The translations under genes were made by a program, and so were the position numbers. From assembly GCA_022820805.1 (NCBI GenBank), contig JAJEEV010000010.1, forward strand, positions 46,060 through 110,059: a stretch of DNA of 64,000 nucleotides. The letters run 5' to 3'. Below the pieces are notes generated by a model. The model was not told the origin of the DNA. It ran no database searches and saw only the letters and a list, made by a program, of their open reading frames with translations. This document shows positions 10,501 to 20,194 of the stretch, one piece after another; position 1 is the stretch's first letter; every line of letters begins with the position of its first letter. This DNA comes from Acidimicrobiia bacterium. Its GTDB lineage: Bacteria; Actinomycetota; Acidimicrobiia; Acidimicrobiales; Aldehydirespiratoraceae.

Positions 10501-11031
10501 GAGCCGGTCCAGCGCGGAGAGGGCCTGATGGACCGACAGGTACGCCTCGGCTGCTGCCGTTGGAGCCGAGGCGGGACTCAGACCCGCGGCCGCCAGCAGG
10601 TCCGACACGGCCCGGGCCGCCCGCAGGCGGTCCCGCCCGATCGCCCACATGCCGTCGCGGATCCGCACCAGCTGCTTGTTGAAGTGCTCGAGCTCGCCCG
10701 GGTCGAGTGAGGTGTCGTCGTCCAGGCGGGACTCCATCGCGGCGACCGCCGCGGTGGCCGTCCCGATGAGGCCCTCCAGGGCGTGGACCGTCGCCGGCGA
10801 CGCCAGCATGAGCCGCAGGCCGGGCACGCCGCTCAGCAGCCGGTTGGCCGCCAGGAGGCGGTCGGCCGCCTCCACCAGAGTGCGGGCCACACCCTCGAGC
10901 GCGCCGCCGGACGCAGCGGCCGCGCCCTCTGCAAGCGCGGCCGCTGCCGCCTCCACCAGGCCAGTGACCTCTGCGGCCTCCGGGACGGGCCGCGTCGCCG
11001 GACGGCGCACTATGGCGATGATCCCGCACAT
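7564..11031 (-). CDS. glmS: Giant GlmS-like glutamine-fructose-6-phosphate aminotransferase (1155 residues)
   Basis: GlmS makes glucosamine-6-phosphate from fructose-6-phosphate and glutamine, the first step to UDP-GlcNAc. The N-terminal nucleophile is intact (MCGIIAIV), and so are GHTRWASVG, NAHPLNSE, NGDVDNY, HYLLKEI near residue 484 and the SIS motifs SQSGTTTDT (596) and VASTKAF (649). Normal GlmS has about 610 residues. Here about 150 Ala-rich helical residues separate Cys2 from the RGRDSAG motif (residues 180-186, usually near 28). About 325 residues also follow the second SIS domain. The second SIS domain has IKLSELCYMS where GlmS has ALKLKEISYI, and lacks the usual LKHGP motif. glmM upstream supports a GlcNAc role, and no second glmS is visible, but the changes leave room for another sugar substrate. 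Confidence 0.82.
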   Translation of the reverse strand: MCGIIAIVRRPATRPVPEAAEVTGLVEAAAAALAEGAAAASGGALEGVARTLVEAADRLLAANRLLSGVPGLRLMLASPATVHALEGLIGTATAAVAAMESRLDDDTSLDPGELEHFNKQLVRIRDGMWAIGRDRLRAARAVSDLLAAAGLSPASAPTAAAEAYLSVHQALSALDRLEVRGRDSAGLHLQVTGHGLDPDDPAVAGALERRACDETFGSGSARLVDGVLSIVHKTAAEIGELGDNTAALRAAIASDGLLAAALASSDARVLVLGHTRWASVGIISEANAHPLNSELLGEQTPYVVGAINGDVDNYAELLDGAGVQVPTAITTDSKTVPALMGRRTAEGLEPGEAFRRTVAECEGSVAVAVCAAQTPDRLQLALRGSGQALYVGFADDAFIVASEPYGVVEDTSRYLRMDGEAVAAGANPSTGRGQIVELDASRAGLLEGVARHAYDGTSLPVASTEISTASITTRDVDRGDHRHYLLKEISEAPSSFRKTLRGRIIDTPAGLDLSIGPETLPGNVRSGLRDGTVSTVLAIGQGTAAVAGESFALSLRTLLAEAAGEAVLDVKALPATELSAFGLRPDMSDTLVVAISQSGTTTDTNRTVELAKARGASVVAVVNRRDSDLTDRADGVLYTSDGRDVEMSVASTKAFYSQVAAGCLLAVAIAGEVAGDRRIASRRSLLGALRAMPGVLEQVLERRPAIGEAARSLALSRRHWAVVGNGPNQVAAREVRIKLSELCYMSISSDVTEDKKHIDLSAEPLVLVCAAGLSGSVADDVAKEVAIFGAHQAAPVVVADDEDARFNGASAVLGVPPVDPRLAFLPATMVGHLFGYEAALAIDAGARPLREARAAIEAAAARSDTTAEEVLSLAGPALAAGAAAFSAGLRRGDYDGHLEASTAVRITTLMRYAVGSAPLDGYELELGRVGTPEAVVDDLAGALSVGIDELTRPIDAIRHQAKTVTVGISRSDQTLLEAPLIQAVLAAGAPRDRLSYSTLRALADLSPAVAEVLGHTRYHVDGLDTIAVVDQGGIAAGIMSRTAASRALTGSKHRVAADRRVLAARGRHDGRTVVFVPEVAAGSTVGITLLHVRFAESLTVTAARGVLQGYRNRYSEMRDAVTETEPDFDEERLARIAPVDLLTAPIGDLADHWRT

Positions 11032-11148
11032 GTCAGAGTCCCATCGCCGCGACGCTCGCCGCGAGAACCGGCCGGCGAGCGGACCCGCTCACATTCTCGG
11101 GTCGATTTCCCCGTGCATACGACACCCAACACTCCCGAGATCCCACAG

Positions 11149-12573
11149 TCACGACAGTGCCTCTTTGATCCGGGATGAGAGGTGATCGGCCTCGGCCTGG
11201 GCGGTCTCCAAGTCGGCGGCCTCGACCATCACCCGCACGAGCGGCTCGGTGCCCGACGGGCGCACCAGCACCCGGCCCGAATCGCCGAGGCGGGCCGCGG
11301 CCTCGGACGAGATCGCGCCGAGCGCCTCGTTGAGGTCGGGCGGCCGCGTCGAGGCGGGCATGGGAACGCCCACGAGCACCTGCGGCAGCCGGGTCATGGC
11401 CCCGGCCGCGAGGTCTCTCAGGCTGCTGCCGGAGCGCTTCACCGCGTCCAGCAGGTGCACCGCGGTCAGCAGCCCGTCACCGGTGGTCGCCAGATCTCGG
11501 AAGATCAGGTGGCCCGACTGCTCGCCGCCGAGCACCAGACCCCGCTCCTCGAGCGCGCCGAGCACGAAACGGTCGCCCACCGGGGTCTCGACGACGCCTA
11601 TGCCACGCGCGGCCATGGCCTGACGAAGACCGAGATTGGCCATGACGGTGACCGCCACCGCGTCCCCGGCGAGCCGCCCGCGCTGGGCACGATCGATGGC
11701 GCACACGGCGAGGATCTGGTCCCCGTCGACGAGCGCTCCGCGGCCGTCGACGGCCAGCACCCGGTCGGCGTCCCCGTCGAAGGCGAGCCCGGCATCGGCG
11801 CCGGAGGCGACCACCGCGGCCTGCAGGCTCTCGGGATGAAGCGATCCGCAGCCATCGTTGATGTTGTAGCCGTCCGGCGCGGCGTGAATCACTTCCACGT
11901 CCGCACCCAGGCCGCGCAGGCACTCGGGAGCGGAACGGTAGGCGGCTCCATTGGCCGCATCGACGACGACGCGCAGGCCTGACAGGTCGCGCCCTTCGAG
12001 GCTCGCGGCCACGTCCTCGATGTGGCGACGCCGGGCCAGATCTCCGGCAGCGCCGCCGGCCGAAACGACGTGCCCGCTCGGGTCGTGCATCCGCCCGCCG
12101 TCCTGGCCGGGCGGGGTGCGGCGGGGCCCACCCGACTCGAGGTCCGCGCCGGCACCCGCCGCAGCCGCGCCTCCGCCGCCGGCGAGCAGCCCATCGAGGT
12201 GCCGCTCGACCTCGTGCTGGGCCTCATCGCTCAATTTGCGGCCTCCGGGCGCGAAGAGCTTGACGCCGTTGTCGTGCCAGGGATTGTGCGAGGCCGAGAC
12301 CACCGCGCCGGCGACCTGCTCGTCATGGCACCAGCGTGCCACTGCAGGAGTGGGGGCGACGCCCAGGTCGACGGCCGATCCTCCGGCCCGACGGATCCCG
12401 GTGAGCAGGGCTGCGACCAGGATCGGCCCGGAGACCCTGGTGTCGCGCCCGACCGCGAACCGATCGGCGCCCAGGACACGGCCCGCGGCCTCGCCCACCG
12501 CACCCACCAGATGGGCGGTCAGCGGGCCTCGGGTGTCGCCCCGCACCCCGTCGGTACCGAAGGCCGGCGTCAT
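11149..12573 (-). CDS. glmM: Phosphoglucosamine mutase
   Basis: GlmM converts glucosamine-6-phosphate to glucosamine-1-phosphate on the way to UDP-GlcNAc. The 474-residue protein starts FGTDGVRGDTRGPLT and has the phosphoserine loop VSASHNPWHDNGVK near residue 93. It also has the Mg-binding AFDGDADRVLAVD and the C-terminal phosphate-binding RPSGTEPLVRVMVEA. A Gly/Ala-rich stretch of about 50 residues after residue 125 looks like a lineage-specific loop. It lies between rpsI and the glmS-like gene, all on the same strand. Confidence 0.96.
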   Translation of the reverse strand: MTPAFGTDGVRGDTRGPLTAHLVGAVGEAAGRVLGADRFAVGRDTRVSGPILVAALLTGIRRAGGSAVDLGVAPTPAVARWCHDEQVAGAVVSASHNPWHDNGVKLFAPGGRKLSDEAQHEVERHLDGLLAGGGGAAAAGAGADLESGGPRRTPPGQDGGRMHDPSGHVVSAGGAAGDLARRRHIEDVAASLEGRDLSGLRVVVDAANGAAYRSAPECLRGLGADVEVIHAAPDGYNINDGCGSLHPESLQAAVVASGADAGLAFDGDADRVLAVDGRGALVDGDQILAVCAIDRAQRGRLAGDAVAVTVMANLGLRQAMAARGIGVVETPVGDRFVLGALEERGLVLGGEQSGHLIFRDLATTGDGLLTAVHLLDAVKRSGSSLRDLAAGAMTRLPQVLVGVPMPASTRPPDLNEALGAISSEAAARLGDSGRVLVRPSGTEPLVRVMVEAADLETAQAEADHLSSRIKEALS

Positions 12574-12698
12574 GAGGAAGTCCCGGCCGCACGGACCGAC
12601 GCCACCATCACGGCATTCTCGTCGCGCTGCCCGATCCCGGCAAAGGGCCCGGCAACCGGTGCGCCCACAGGACGGGGCCTCCCGTTAGCGCGTGGCTG

Positions 12699-13091
12699 TC
12701 AGCGCTTGCTGTACTGGGGCGCCTTGCGAGCCTTCTTGAGGCCGTACTTCTTCGATTCCTTCTTGCGCGGGTCGCGGGTGAGGTAGCCGCCCTTCTTGAG
12801 CGCGTCCCGCAGTTCGGGCTCCACCTCCACCAGCCCCCTGGAGATGCCCAGGCGCAGGGCGCCGGCCTGGCCGCTGGAGCCGCCGCCGCCGATGGTGGCA
12901 TCGATGTCGTAGCGGCCCTCGGTGGCGGTGACCGTCAGCGGCTCGAGTATCTGCATCCGGTGGGTACGCGACGGGAAGTAGTCCTCGACCGGCCGGCCGT
13001 TGACGACGATCTTGCCGACGCCGGCACGGAGCCGGACGCGGGCGACGGACCGCTTGCGCCGTCCGGTGGCTTGCACGAGTGGAGCGCTCAT
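12699..13091 (-). CDS. rpsI: 30S ribosomal protein S9
   Basis: S9 is a small-subunit head protein whose C-terminal tail reaches the P-site tRNA. The 130 residues carry [13 protein letters not shown], the [16 protein letters not shown] core and the basic tail ending APQYSKR, with the terminal Lys-Arg that contacts tRNA. It follows rplM after 28 bases, the standard L13-S9 pair. Confidence 0.97.
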   Translation of the reverse strand: MSAPLVQATGRRKRSVARVRLRAGVGKIVVNGRPVEDYFPSRTHRMQILEPLTVTATEGRYDIDATIGGGGSSGQAGALRLGISRGLVEVEPELRDALKKGGYLTRDPRKKESKKYGLKKARKAPQYSKR

Positions 13092-13119
13092 CGTTCGATC
13101 ACCTCGATCGTTCCGTCGC

Positions 13120-13566
13120 CTATCGGGCCCGTGCGTGGTCGATGGCGTAGGGCTGGGGCTGCTGGGCGGCGTGGGGATGGGTAGGGCCCGCGTAGACCTT
13201 GAGCTTGCGGATCTGCGCCCGCCCCAGGCGGGTCTTGGGCAGCATGCCCCGGATCGTGTCCCTCACAGCCTGGTCGGGCTGGCGGGCCATCTTGGAGCCG
13301 TACGTCTCGGTGCGCAGACCGCCCGGGTAGCCGGAGTGGCGGTGCACCAGCTTGGTGTCGGCCTTGTTGGAGGTCAGCACGACCTTGTCGGCGTTGACGA
13401 CAATCACGTGGTCGCCGGTGTCGATATGGGGGGCGAAGGTGGGCTTGTGCTTGCCTCGCAGCAGCCCGGCCACCTCGGTGGCCAGCCGCCCGAGCACCAT
13501 GCCCTCGGCGTCGACGAGGTGCCAGCTGCGCTCGATCTCTGAGGCTTTGGGGCTGTAGGTCGCCAC
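13120..13566 (-). CDS. rplM: 50S ribosomal protein L13
   Basis: L13 is an early-assembly large-subunit protein. The 148-residue product has [19 protein letters not shown] near the start, then [12 protein letters not shown], and [18 protein letters not shown] towards the end, all typical. It is the first gene of the L13-S9 pair and lies 97 bases downstream of truA. Confidence 0.97.
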   Translation of the reverse strand: MATYSPKASEIERSWHLVDAEGMVLGRLATEVAGLLRGKHKPTFAPHIDTGDHVIVVNADKVVLTSNKADTKLVHRHSGYPGGLRTETYGSKMARQPDQAVRDTIRGMLPKTRLGRAQIRKLKVYAGPTHPHAAQQPQPYAIDHARAR

Positions 13567-13663
13567 GGTCGCTCCCGTTGGTCTCTTCGCTCGGCGGACG
13601 GCCTCTCAGGCTACGGCCGACCCCGCCAAACGACACCCGCCCCGCCCTTGGAACATGCGCTGG

Positions 13664-14449
13664 TCAGCGGTCGTATAGGGCGGCCCAGAGCACCAGGCCC
13701 TGGGGCGGTGCCGGGCTGGGCGAGGCGCTGCGGTCGCGGGCCGCGATTATGGCCCCCACGTCGGAGGGCTTGTGCCGGCCCAGGCCCACCGACACCAGCA
13801 GCGCCACCAGCGAGCGCACCATCTGGTGGCAGAAGGAACGGGCCTCGATCTCGAAGACGGCGACGTCTCCTTCAAGCCACCACACGGCCCGCCGCACGCT
13901 GCGAACCATCGACTGGTCCGGACGGGACGGGTTGCGGCGGCAGAACGAGCTGAAGTCGTGGTCGCCCAGGAGCCGGTCGGCCGCAGTGCGCATGGCTCGC
14001 AGGTCCAGCGGGCGCTCGACGTGCCAGCACAGTCCGGCCGCCAGGGGGTTCGGCACCGGCGAGTTCAGCACCCGGTAGCGGTAGACCCGGCCGGTGCACG
14101 AGTGTCGGGCGTCGAAGCCGGGGGACTCGATGCTGGCCCTCGACGCGGAGATGCGTGGACCGCACATGCGGTTGATGGCCCGTACCAGCCGCACCGGGTC
14201 GGCCCTCTCCATGTCGGCGTCGAAGGAGATCACCTGGGCCCGGGCGTGCACGCCGCGGTCGGTCCGTCCGGCGCACACGATGTCGACGCGATGGCCCAGA
14301 ACGCTGGCCAGAGCGTCGCCGAGGGCTCCGGCCACCGTCGGCACTCCCTCGTTCAGGGCGAATCCGTGGAACTCGGAGCCGTCGTATGCGACCGTCATCC
14401 GGACCCGGACGACTCCGACAGGCTCACCAGTGTCGGGAATGGAAGCCAA
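13664..14449 (-). CDS. truA: tRNA pseudouridine(38-40) synthase TruA
   Basis: TruA isomerises uridines 38-40 in the anticodon arm of tRNAs. The catalytic aspartate lies in GRTDRGVHARAQVISF, and VAYDGSEFHGFA opens the conserved domain. The listed TTG at 14449 directly abuts the rplQ stop and gives 261 residues. ATG at 14398 begins right at MTVAYDG and is a good alternative. The rplQ-truA order is common in actinobacteria. Confidence 0.93.
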   Translation of the reverse strand: MASIPDTGEPVGVVRVRMTVAYDGSEFHGFALNEGVPTVAGALGDALASVLGHRVDIVCAGRTDRGVHARAQVISFDADMERADPVRLVRAINRMCGPRISASRASIESPGFDARHSCTGRVYRYRVLNSPVPNPLAAGLCWHVERPLDLRAMRTAADRLLGDHDFSSFCRRNPSRPDQSMVRSVRRAVWWLEGDVAVFEIEARSFCHQMVRSLVALLVSVGLGRHKPSDVGAIIAARDRSASPSPAPPQGLVLWAALYDR

Positions 14450-14803
14450 TCAGACGAGTTCGATGCGGGCCATCGGGGCGTTGTCGCCGTGGCGGGGTCC
14501 CAGCTTGACGATGCGGGTGTAGCCGCCGGGACGGTCGACGTAGCGGGGGCCGATCTCGTCGAAGAGCTTCGAGGCCATCTCCCGATCGCCCAGGAACCGG
14601 ACGACCTGGCGGTGGTTGTGCACCCCGCCGTAACGGGCCTTCGTGATCATCTTCTCCGCGATGGGCCGCATCGCCTTGGCCTTCGCCTCGGTCGTGGTTA
14701 TGCCCTCGGCCGCGATGAGCGAAGCCACCAGGTTGGCCATCATCAGCTTCTGGTGGCGGCTGCTGCCCCCGAAACGGCGCCCTTTGCGGGGACGGGCGGG
14801 CAT
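14450..14803 (-). CDS. rplQ: 50S ribosomal protein L17
   Basis: L17 lines the exit side of the peptide tunnel. The 117 residues contain SSRHQKLMMANLVASLI, TTTEAKAKAMRPIAEKMIT and the C-terminal PGGYTRIVKLGPRHGDNAPMA, as expected. The gene follows rpoA after one base, the usual alpha-operon ending. Confidence 0.97.
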   Translation of the reverse strand: MPARPRKGRRFGGSSRHQKLMMANLVASLIAAEGITTTEAKAKAMRPIAEKMITKARYGGVHNHRQVVRFLGDREMASKLFDEIGPRYVDRPGGYTRIVKLGPRHGDNAPMARIELV

Positions 14804-14804
14804 G

Positions 14805-15746
14805 TCAGCCTGCCCCCCGCAACGACAGGCCCCGCTCGTCGAGCTTGGCGACGACCTCGTCGAGGCTCTTCTCGCCGAAGTTGGTGATGGCCAGCAGGTC
14901 GTCGGAGGTCTTCTCCAGCAACTCGCTGAGCGTGTTGATCTGGGCCCGCTTGAGGCAGTTGCGGGGACGCTCGGTCAGCTCGAGGTCGTCCACCATGAGC
15001 TCGGCCTCGGCGTCCGCCTGGGGGGTGGCGGCTATCTCGCCGAGCTCGAGGCCGCGGGGATCCTCGCTGAGATCCTCGACGAGCTCGATGAGGCTGCGCA
15101 GCGTGGCACCGGCCGAGGCCACCGCCTCGGTCGGTGAGATCGACCCGTCGGTCTCGACATCGAGCACCAGAAGGTCGTAGTCGGTCGACTGCTCGACGCG
15201 GGTGGCCTCCACGTTGAACGCGACCCTCCGCACCGGGGAGTAGATCGAGTCGACCGGTATCACGCCGATGGCCGCGGCCAACTCCTTGTTCTCCTCCGCG
15301 GACACGTAGCCGCGGCCCCGGGCGACGGTGATGTCGACCGCGAGGCGGCCGGCCTGGTTGAGAGTGGCGATGGGAGCCTCCGGGTTGAGGATCTCGACAT
15401 CGGGATGGCGTTGGATGTCGGCCGCGGTGACGTCGGCCGGACCCCTGGCATCGAGCCGCAGCGTCACGGGCTCCTCGCACAGGACGACCAGCACCAGATC
15501 CTTGAGGTTCAGGATGATGTCGGTGACGTCCTCGGCCGCGCCGGGGATGGTCGCGAACTCGTGGAGGGCGCTGTCGAAGCGAACCTGGGTGACGGCGGCT
15601 CCGGGGATCGACGACAGCAGCGTGCGCCGCAGCGAGTTGCCGATCGTGTGCCCGAAACCGGGCTCGAGCGGGCCGATCTCGAATTGCTGCCGGTTGCCTT
15701 GGGCCGGCTCACGGATCTCGACCGTCGGGCGCTGCATTACAAGCAT
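14805..15746 (-). CDS. rpoA: DNA-directed RNA polymerase subunit alpha
   Basis: The alpha subunit dimerises to nucleate polymerase assembly, and its C-terminal domain contacts UP elements and activators. The 313-residue protein has the assembly motif GFGHTIGNSLRRTLLSSIPG (about residues 30-49) and a complete C-terminal domain with ERPRNCLKRA and TNFGEKSLDEV. The reading frame runs on to 15971, but GAGGAG precedes the ATG at 15746, which gives the family N-terminus (VMQRPTVEI). Confidence 0.97.
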   Translation of the reverse strand: MLVMQRPTVEIREPAQGNRQQFEIGPLEPGFGHTIGNSLRRTLLSSIPGAAVTQVRFDSALHEFATIPGAAEDVTDIILNLKDLVLVVLCEEPVTLRLDARGPADVTAADIQRHPDVEILNPEAPIATLNQAGRLAVDITVARGRGYVSAEENKELAAAIGVIPVDSIYSPVRRVAFNVEATRVEQSTDYDLLVLDVETDGSISPTEAVASAGATLRSLIELVEDLSEDPRGLELGEIAATPQADAEAELMVDDLELTERPRNCLKRAQINTLSELLEKTSDDLLAITNFGEKSLDEVVAKLDERGLSLRGAG

Positions 15747-15820
15747 GGGACTCCTCGACTCTGCTGCGTCGGGCAGGACTCGGACCGCGCCGAGTGCTTC
15801 CCGGTGGGTAGGTGATCCAA

Positions 15821-16438
15821 CTACTTCGAGTACAGCTCGACAATGAGCTGCTCTCGGATCGGCACGTCGATCTGCTCGCGGATTGGCAGGTCGCGCACCG
15901 TGGCCGTGAAGGCATCCTCGCCACCGTCGATCCAGGCGGGCGGGTTGCGATCGAGCACGTCCACGTTCCACTGGATCGTGGCCGAGTCGCGGATCTTGGC
16001 CCGCAACTCGACGACGTCGCCCTTGCGCAGCCGGTAGCTGGGGATCGTCACTCGGGAGCCGTTCACGTTCACATGGCCGTGGTTGACCATCTGGCGGGCC
16101 TGGGGGCGGGTGGCGCCCCAGCCCATGCGGTAGACGAAATTGTCGAGGCGCAGCTCCAGGAAGCGCAGCATGTTCTCGCCGGTCACGCCCTGGCGCCGGC
16201 TGGCCTCTGCGAACAGGTTGCGGAACTGGCGCTCGGTGAGGCCGTAGGTGTGGCGGGCCTTCTGCTTCTCCTGCATCTGCACCAGGAACTCCGAGGCGGT
16301 GTTGCGCCGCCGGGAGCGGCCCCGCTCCCCGGGGGGGTACGGTCGCCGGTCGAGGGCTATCGCCTCTCCCTTGGTGCCCCAGATGTTGGTGTTGAGGCGG
16401 CGCGACACCCGCGCCTTGGGTCCCGTGTAGCGCGACAT
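15821..16438 (-). CDS. rpsD: 30S ribosomal protein S4
   Basis: S4 nucleates assembly of the 30S body. The 205 residues begin MSRYTGPKARVSRRL and include the S4 RNA-binding fold LRLDNFVYRMGW through QMVNHGHVNVNG. It is the zinc-free form: the N-terminal cysteines found in C+ S4 are absent. It starts two bases before the stop of rpsK, within the alpha operon. Confidence 0.97.
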   Translation of the reverse strand: MSRYTGPKARVSRRLNTNIWGTKGEAIALDRRPYPPGERGRSRRRNTASEFLVQMQEKQKARHTYGLTERQFRNLFAEASRRQGVTGENMLRFLELRLDNFVYRMGWGATRPQARQMVNHGHVNVNGSRVTIPSYRLRKGDVVELRAKIRDSATIQWNVDVLDRNPPAWIDGGEDAFTATVRDLPIREQIDVPIREQLIVELYSK

Positions 16439-16439
16439 G

Positions 16440-16838
16440 TCAGACCCTTCTGCGCTTGGGCTGCCGGCAGCCGTTGTGGGGAACGGGCGTCACATCAGTG
16501 ATGCCGGTCACGTCTATGCCGACGTTCTGCAGTGAGCGGATGGCGGTCTCGCGGCCCGAGCCGGGACCCTTGACCTGCACGTCGACCTTGCGCAGTCCGT
16601 GCTCCATGGCCTTGCGGGCGGCCTGCTCGGCGGCCATCTGCGCCGCGAAGGGCGTGGACTTGCGGGAGCCCTTGAAGCCCACGTTGCCTGCTGACGCCCA
16701 CGACACCACGTTGCCCTGGAGGTCGGTGATGGTGATGATCGTGTTGTTGAACGAGCTCTTGATGTGGGCCACGCCGTGGGTCACGTTCTTGCGCTCGCGC
16801 TTGCGGGTGCGCCGCCGGTCCGAGGATGGTTTCGCCAT
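16440..16838 (-). CDS. rpsK: 30S ribosomal protein S11
   Basis: S11 is a platform protein near the mRNA exit. The 132 residues show [37 protein letters not shown] and the C-terminal [18 protein letters not shown], all conserved. It sits between rpsM and rpsD in the alpha operon. Confidence 0.97.
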   Translation of the reverse strand: MAKPSSDRRRTRKRERKNVTHGVAHIKSSFNNTIITITDLQGNVVSWASAGNVGFKGSRKSTPFAAQMAAEQAARKAMEHGLRKVDVQVKGPGSGRETAIRSLQNVGIDVTGITDVTPVPHNGCRQPKRRRV

Positions 16839-16850
16839 GCTGCCAGCCGC

Positions 16851-17228
16851 CTACTTCTTGACCTTCTTCTTGCCCGCCACGGTCCGCTTCGGGCCCTTGC
16901 GGGTGCGGGCGTTGGTATGGGTCCGCTGGCCCCGGACGGGAAGCCCGCGGCGGTGCCGCAGCCCCTGGTAGCAGCCGATCTCCATCTTGCGCTTGATGTC
17001 CTGGGAGACCTCGCGCCGCAGGTCGCCCTCCACCTGGACGTTGGCGTCGATGAAGCCTCGCAGCCGCGCCACCTCGTCGTCGGTGAGGTTGCGCACCCGC
17101 GTGTCCGGATTGATCTCGGTCGCCTGGCAGATCTGCTGGGCGACGCTGCGCCCGATGCCGTAGATGTAGGTCAATGAGATCTCCACCCGCTTCTCGCGGG
17201 GGATGTCCACACCGGAGATACGGGCCAT
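16851..17228 (-). CDS. rpsM: 30S ribosomal protein S13
   Basis: S13 forms the intersubunit bridges at the top of the 30S head. The 125-residue protein starts [21 protein letters not shown], and [33 protein letters not shown] and the lysine-rich tail follow. It lies 37 bases downstream of rpmJ. Confidence 0.97.
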   Translation of the reverse strand: MARISGVDIPREKRVEISLTYIYGIGRSVAQQICQATEINPDTRVRNLTDDEVARLRGFIDANVQVEGDLRREVSQDIKRKMEIGCYQGLRHRRGLPVRGQRTHTNARTRKGPKRTVAGKKKVKK

Positions 17229-17265
17229 CTAGCCGTGCTCCCCTGCTGCGAAGATGAGCATCGTC

Positions 17266-17379
17266 TCAGCCCTGCCTCTGCTTGTGGCGAGCATTGTCGC
17301 AGATCACCATGACGCGGCCGCGCCGGCGGATCACCTTGCAGCGGTCGCAGATCTTCTTGACGCTCGGTCGGACCTTCAT
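17266..17379 (-). CDS. rpmJ: 50S ribosomal protein L36
   Basis: L36 is a small zinc-ribbon protein of the 50S subunit. The 37 residues ([14 protein letters not shown]...) keep the zinc ligands Cys11, Cys14, Cys27 and His32, so this is the zinc-dependent form. The ATG at 17379 lies 13 bases after the infA stop; the longer open frame upstream only shadows infA. Confidence 0.96.
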   Translation of the reverse strand: MKVRPSVKKICDRCKVIRRRGRVMVICDNARHKQRQG

Positions 17380-17392
17380 GGATGTTCGATGC

Positions 17393-17617
17393 TCACTTGT
17401 ATCGGTAGGTGATTCGCCCCCGCTGGAGGTCGTAGGGCGTGACCTCAACCTGGACGCGGTCTCCGGGGAGTATCCGGATGTAGTGCATCCGCATCTTGCC
17501 CGAGATGTGGGCCAGCACATAGTGGCCATTCTCGAGCTCCACGCGGAACATCGCGTTGGGAAGGGACTCCGTGACGGTTCCCTCCAATACGATTGCGTCC
17601 TCTTTGGGTTTCGGCAG
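17393..17617 (-). CDS. infA: Translation initiation factor IF-1 (apparent CTG start)
   Basis: IF-1 binds the A site of the 30S subunit during initiation. The frame contains [20 protein letters not shown], then [19 protein letters not shown] and the end RGRITYRYK. The first ordinary start codon in frame is TTG 17587, which would remove about ten conserved N-terminal residues and give only 64. Reading upstream gives [14 protein letters not shown], and the residue before it is a CTG at 17617 preceded by AGGAGG with a 7-base spacer. Starting there gives 74 residues, the normal size for IF-1. No ATG, GTG or TTG lies at that position. Confidence 0.92.
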   Translation of the reverse strand: MPKPKEDAIVLEGTVTESLPNAMFRVELENGHYVLAHISGKMRMHYIRILPGDRVQVEVTPYDLQRGRITYRYK

Positions 17618-17630
17618 TGTCTGGCCTCCT
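17615..17630 (-). promoter_or_regulatory. Ribosome binding site and CTG start of infA
   Basis: AGGAGG (17625-17630), seven bases, then CTG (17615-17617) on the minus strand. This is a full Shine-Dalgarno match placed correctly for CTG and poorly for the TTG ten codons further on. It therefore decides the start. Confidence 0.7.
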
Positions 17631-17729
17631 GTGGGGTGAGCCCCGGTTCGCGCGCGTCGGCACCGGCCCGAGGCCGAAAGGCAACGCTACCTGCGGCGCC
17701 GCGTCCATCCAACCCCAACCAGGCCCCTA

Positions 17730-18311
17730 CTAGGCCGGTTGGGGGCGGGTGCGCTCGACGGCGGACACGATGCGCTCGAACACCTCGTCGGGGGTGCCCA
17801 CGCCGTCGACCGTCGCCAGCAGCCCGCGGGCATCGAACCAGTCCAGAAGGGGTGCGGTCTGCTCCTCGTAGAGTTCAAGGCGGCGCTGGATCGCCTCCAG
17901 CGTGTCGTCCGAGCGCCCCCGGTCCACCATCCGGGCCGTCACCACGTCGATGGGAACATCGATGTTGACGGCCACGTCGAGACTGTGGCCCAGCTCGTCC
18001 AGGATGGCCTCCAGGGCATCGGCCTGATCGCTGGTGCGGGGGAAGCCGTCGAGCAGCACCCCGCCGGCCGCGATGTCATCGCGGGACAGGCGGTCGCGCA
18101 CGATGCCGTTCATGATGTCGTCGCCCACCAGCCCGCCGGAGTCCATGACCGCCTTGGCCTGGCGGCCGAGTTCGGTGCCGGCGGCCACCGCGGCCCGCAG
18201 CACATCGCCGGTGGAGAGGTGAATGCAGCCGAATGCGGCGGTGAGGCGCTCCGACTGTGTGCCCTTGCCCGAGCCCTGCCGGCCCAGGATCACCATGTGC
18301 AAGGCGGGCAT
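17730..18311 (-). CDS. adk: Adenylate kinase
   Basis: Adk interconverts ATP plus AMP with two ADP. The 193-residue protein has the P-loop [11 protein letters not shown] near residue 9, [25 protein letters not shown] and the short LID region [16 protein letters not shown]. It therefore lacks the zinc-binding LID insert, as in other actinobacterial Adk proteins. The start at 18311 lies just after the secY stop. The open frame upstream of it is a shadow of secY. No map gene follows, though many bacteria have one between adk and infA. Confidence 0.96.
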   Translation of the reverse strand: MPALHMVILGRQGSGKGTQSERLTAAFGCIHLSTGDVLRAAVAAGTELGRQAKAVMDSGGLVGDDIMNGIVRDRLSRDDIAAGGVLLDGFPRTSDQADALEAILDELGHSLDVAVNIDVPIDVVTARMVDRGRSDDTLEAIQRRLELYEEQTAPLLDWFDARGLLATVDGVGTPDEVFERIVSAVERTRPQPA

Positions 18312-18313
18312 CT

Positions 18314-19642
<1,329 letters not shown>

Positions 19643-19699
19643 AGCCGGCTCCCTCCCCCAGTCACCTCGGCCTTCCGGGTCGTCACTGCCCTCTCCGGA

Positions 19700-20194
19700 T
19701 CAGCGGTTGGTGTGCTGGTTGTAGCTGCCGTGCGGTGGGCGGCGATCGCCCCACGGCAGCGCCAGGATCTCGACGCTGCCCCCGGCCGCCGAGATGGCAG
19801 CCTCGGCGCTCGCCGACACCGCGTGGGCCTGAACCCGCACCGCCCGGTTGAGCTCGCCCCGGCCCAGCACCTTCACCAGGGCCTTCTTGCCCACCAGGCC
19901 CCGCTCGCGCAGGATCTCCGGGGAGATCTCGTCGAGCCCGGAGTCCTCGATGGTGTCGAGGTTTATGGGCTGGTACTCCACCCGGAAGGGGTTGGTGAAG
20001 CCGCGCCACTTGGGAACGCGGCGCAGCAGCGGCATCTGCCCGCCCTCGAAGCCGACAGGCACCTTGCTGCGAGCCTTCTGGCCCTTCATGCCGCGGCCCG
20101 CGGTCTTGCCGCCGCGCCCGGCGATGCCCCGGGCCACCCGCTTGGCGCGCTTGCGCGAACCGGGATCGGCTCTCAGGTCATGCAGCTTCGTCAT
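19700..20194 (-). CDS. rplO: 50S ribosomal protein L15
   Basis: L15 is a late-assembly 50S protein. The 164 residues include RVARGIAGRGGKTAGRGMKGQKAR near the N-terminus and FEGGQMPLLRRVPKWRGF, typical of L15. The ATG overlaps the rpmD stop by four bases. Confidence 0.96.
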   Translation of the reverse strand: MTKLHDLRADPGSRKRAKRVARGIAGRGGKTAGRGMKGQKARSKVPVGFEGGQMPLLRRVPKWRGFTNPFRVEYQPINLDTIEDSGLDEISPEILRERGLVGKKALVKVLGRGELNRAVRVQAHAVSASAEAAISAAGGSVEILALPWGDRRPPHGSYNQHTNR

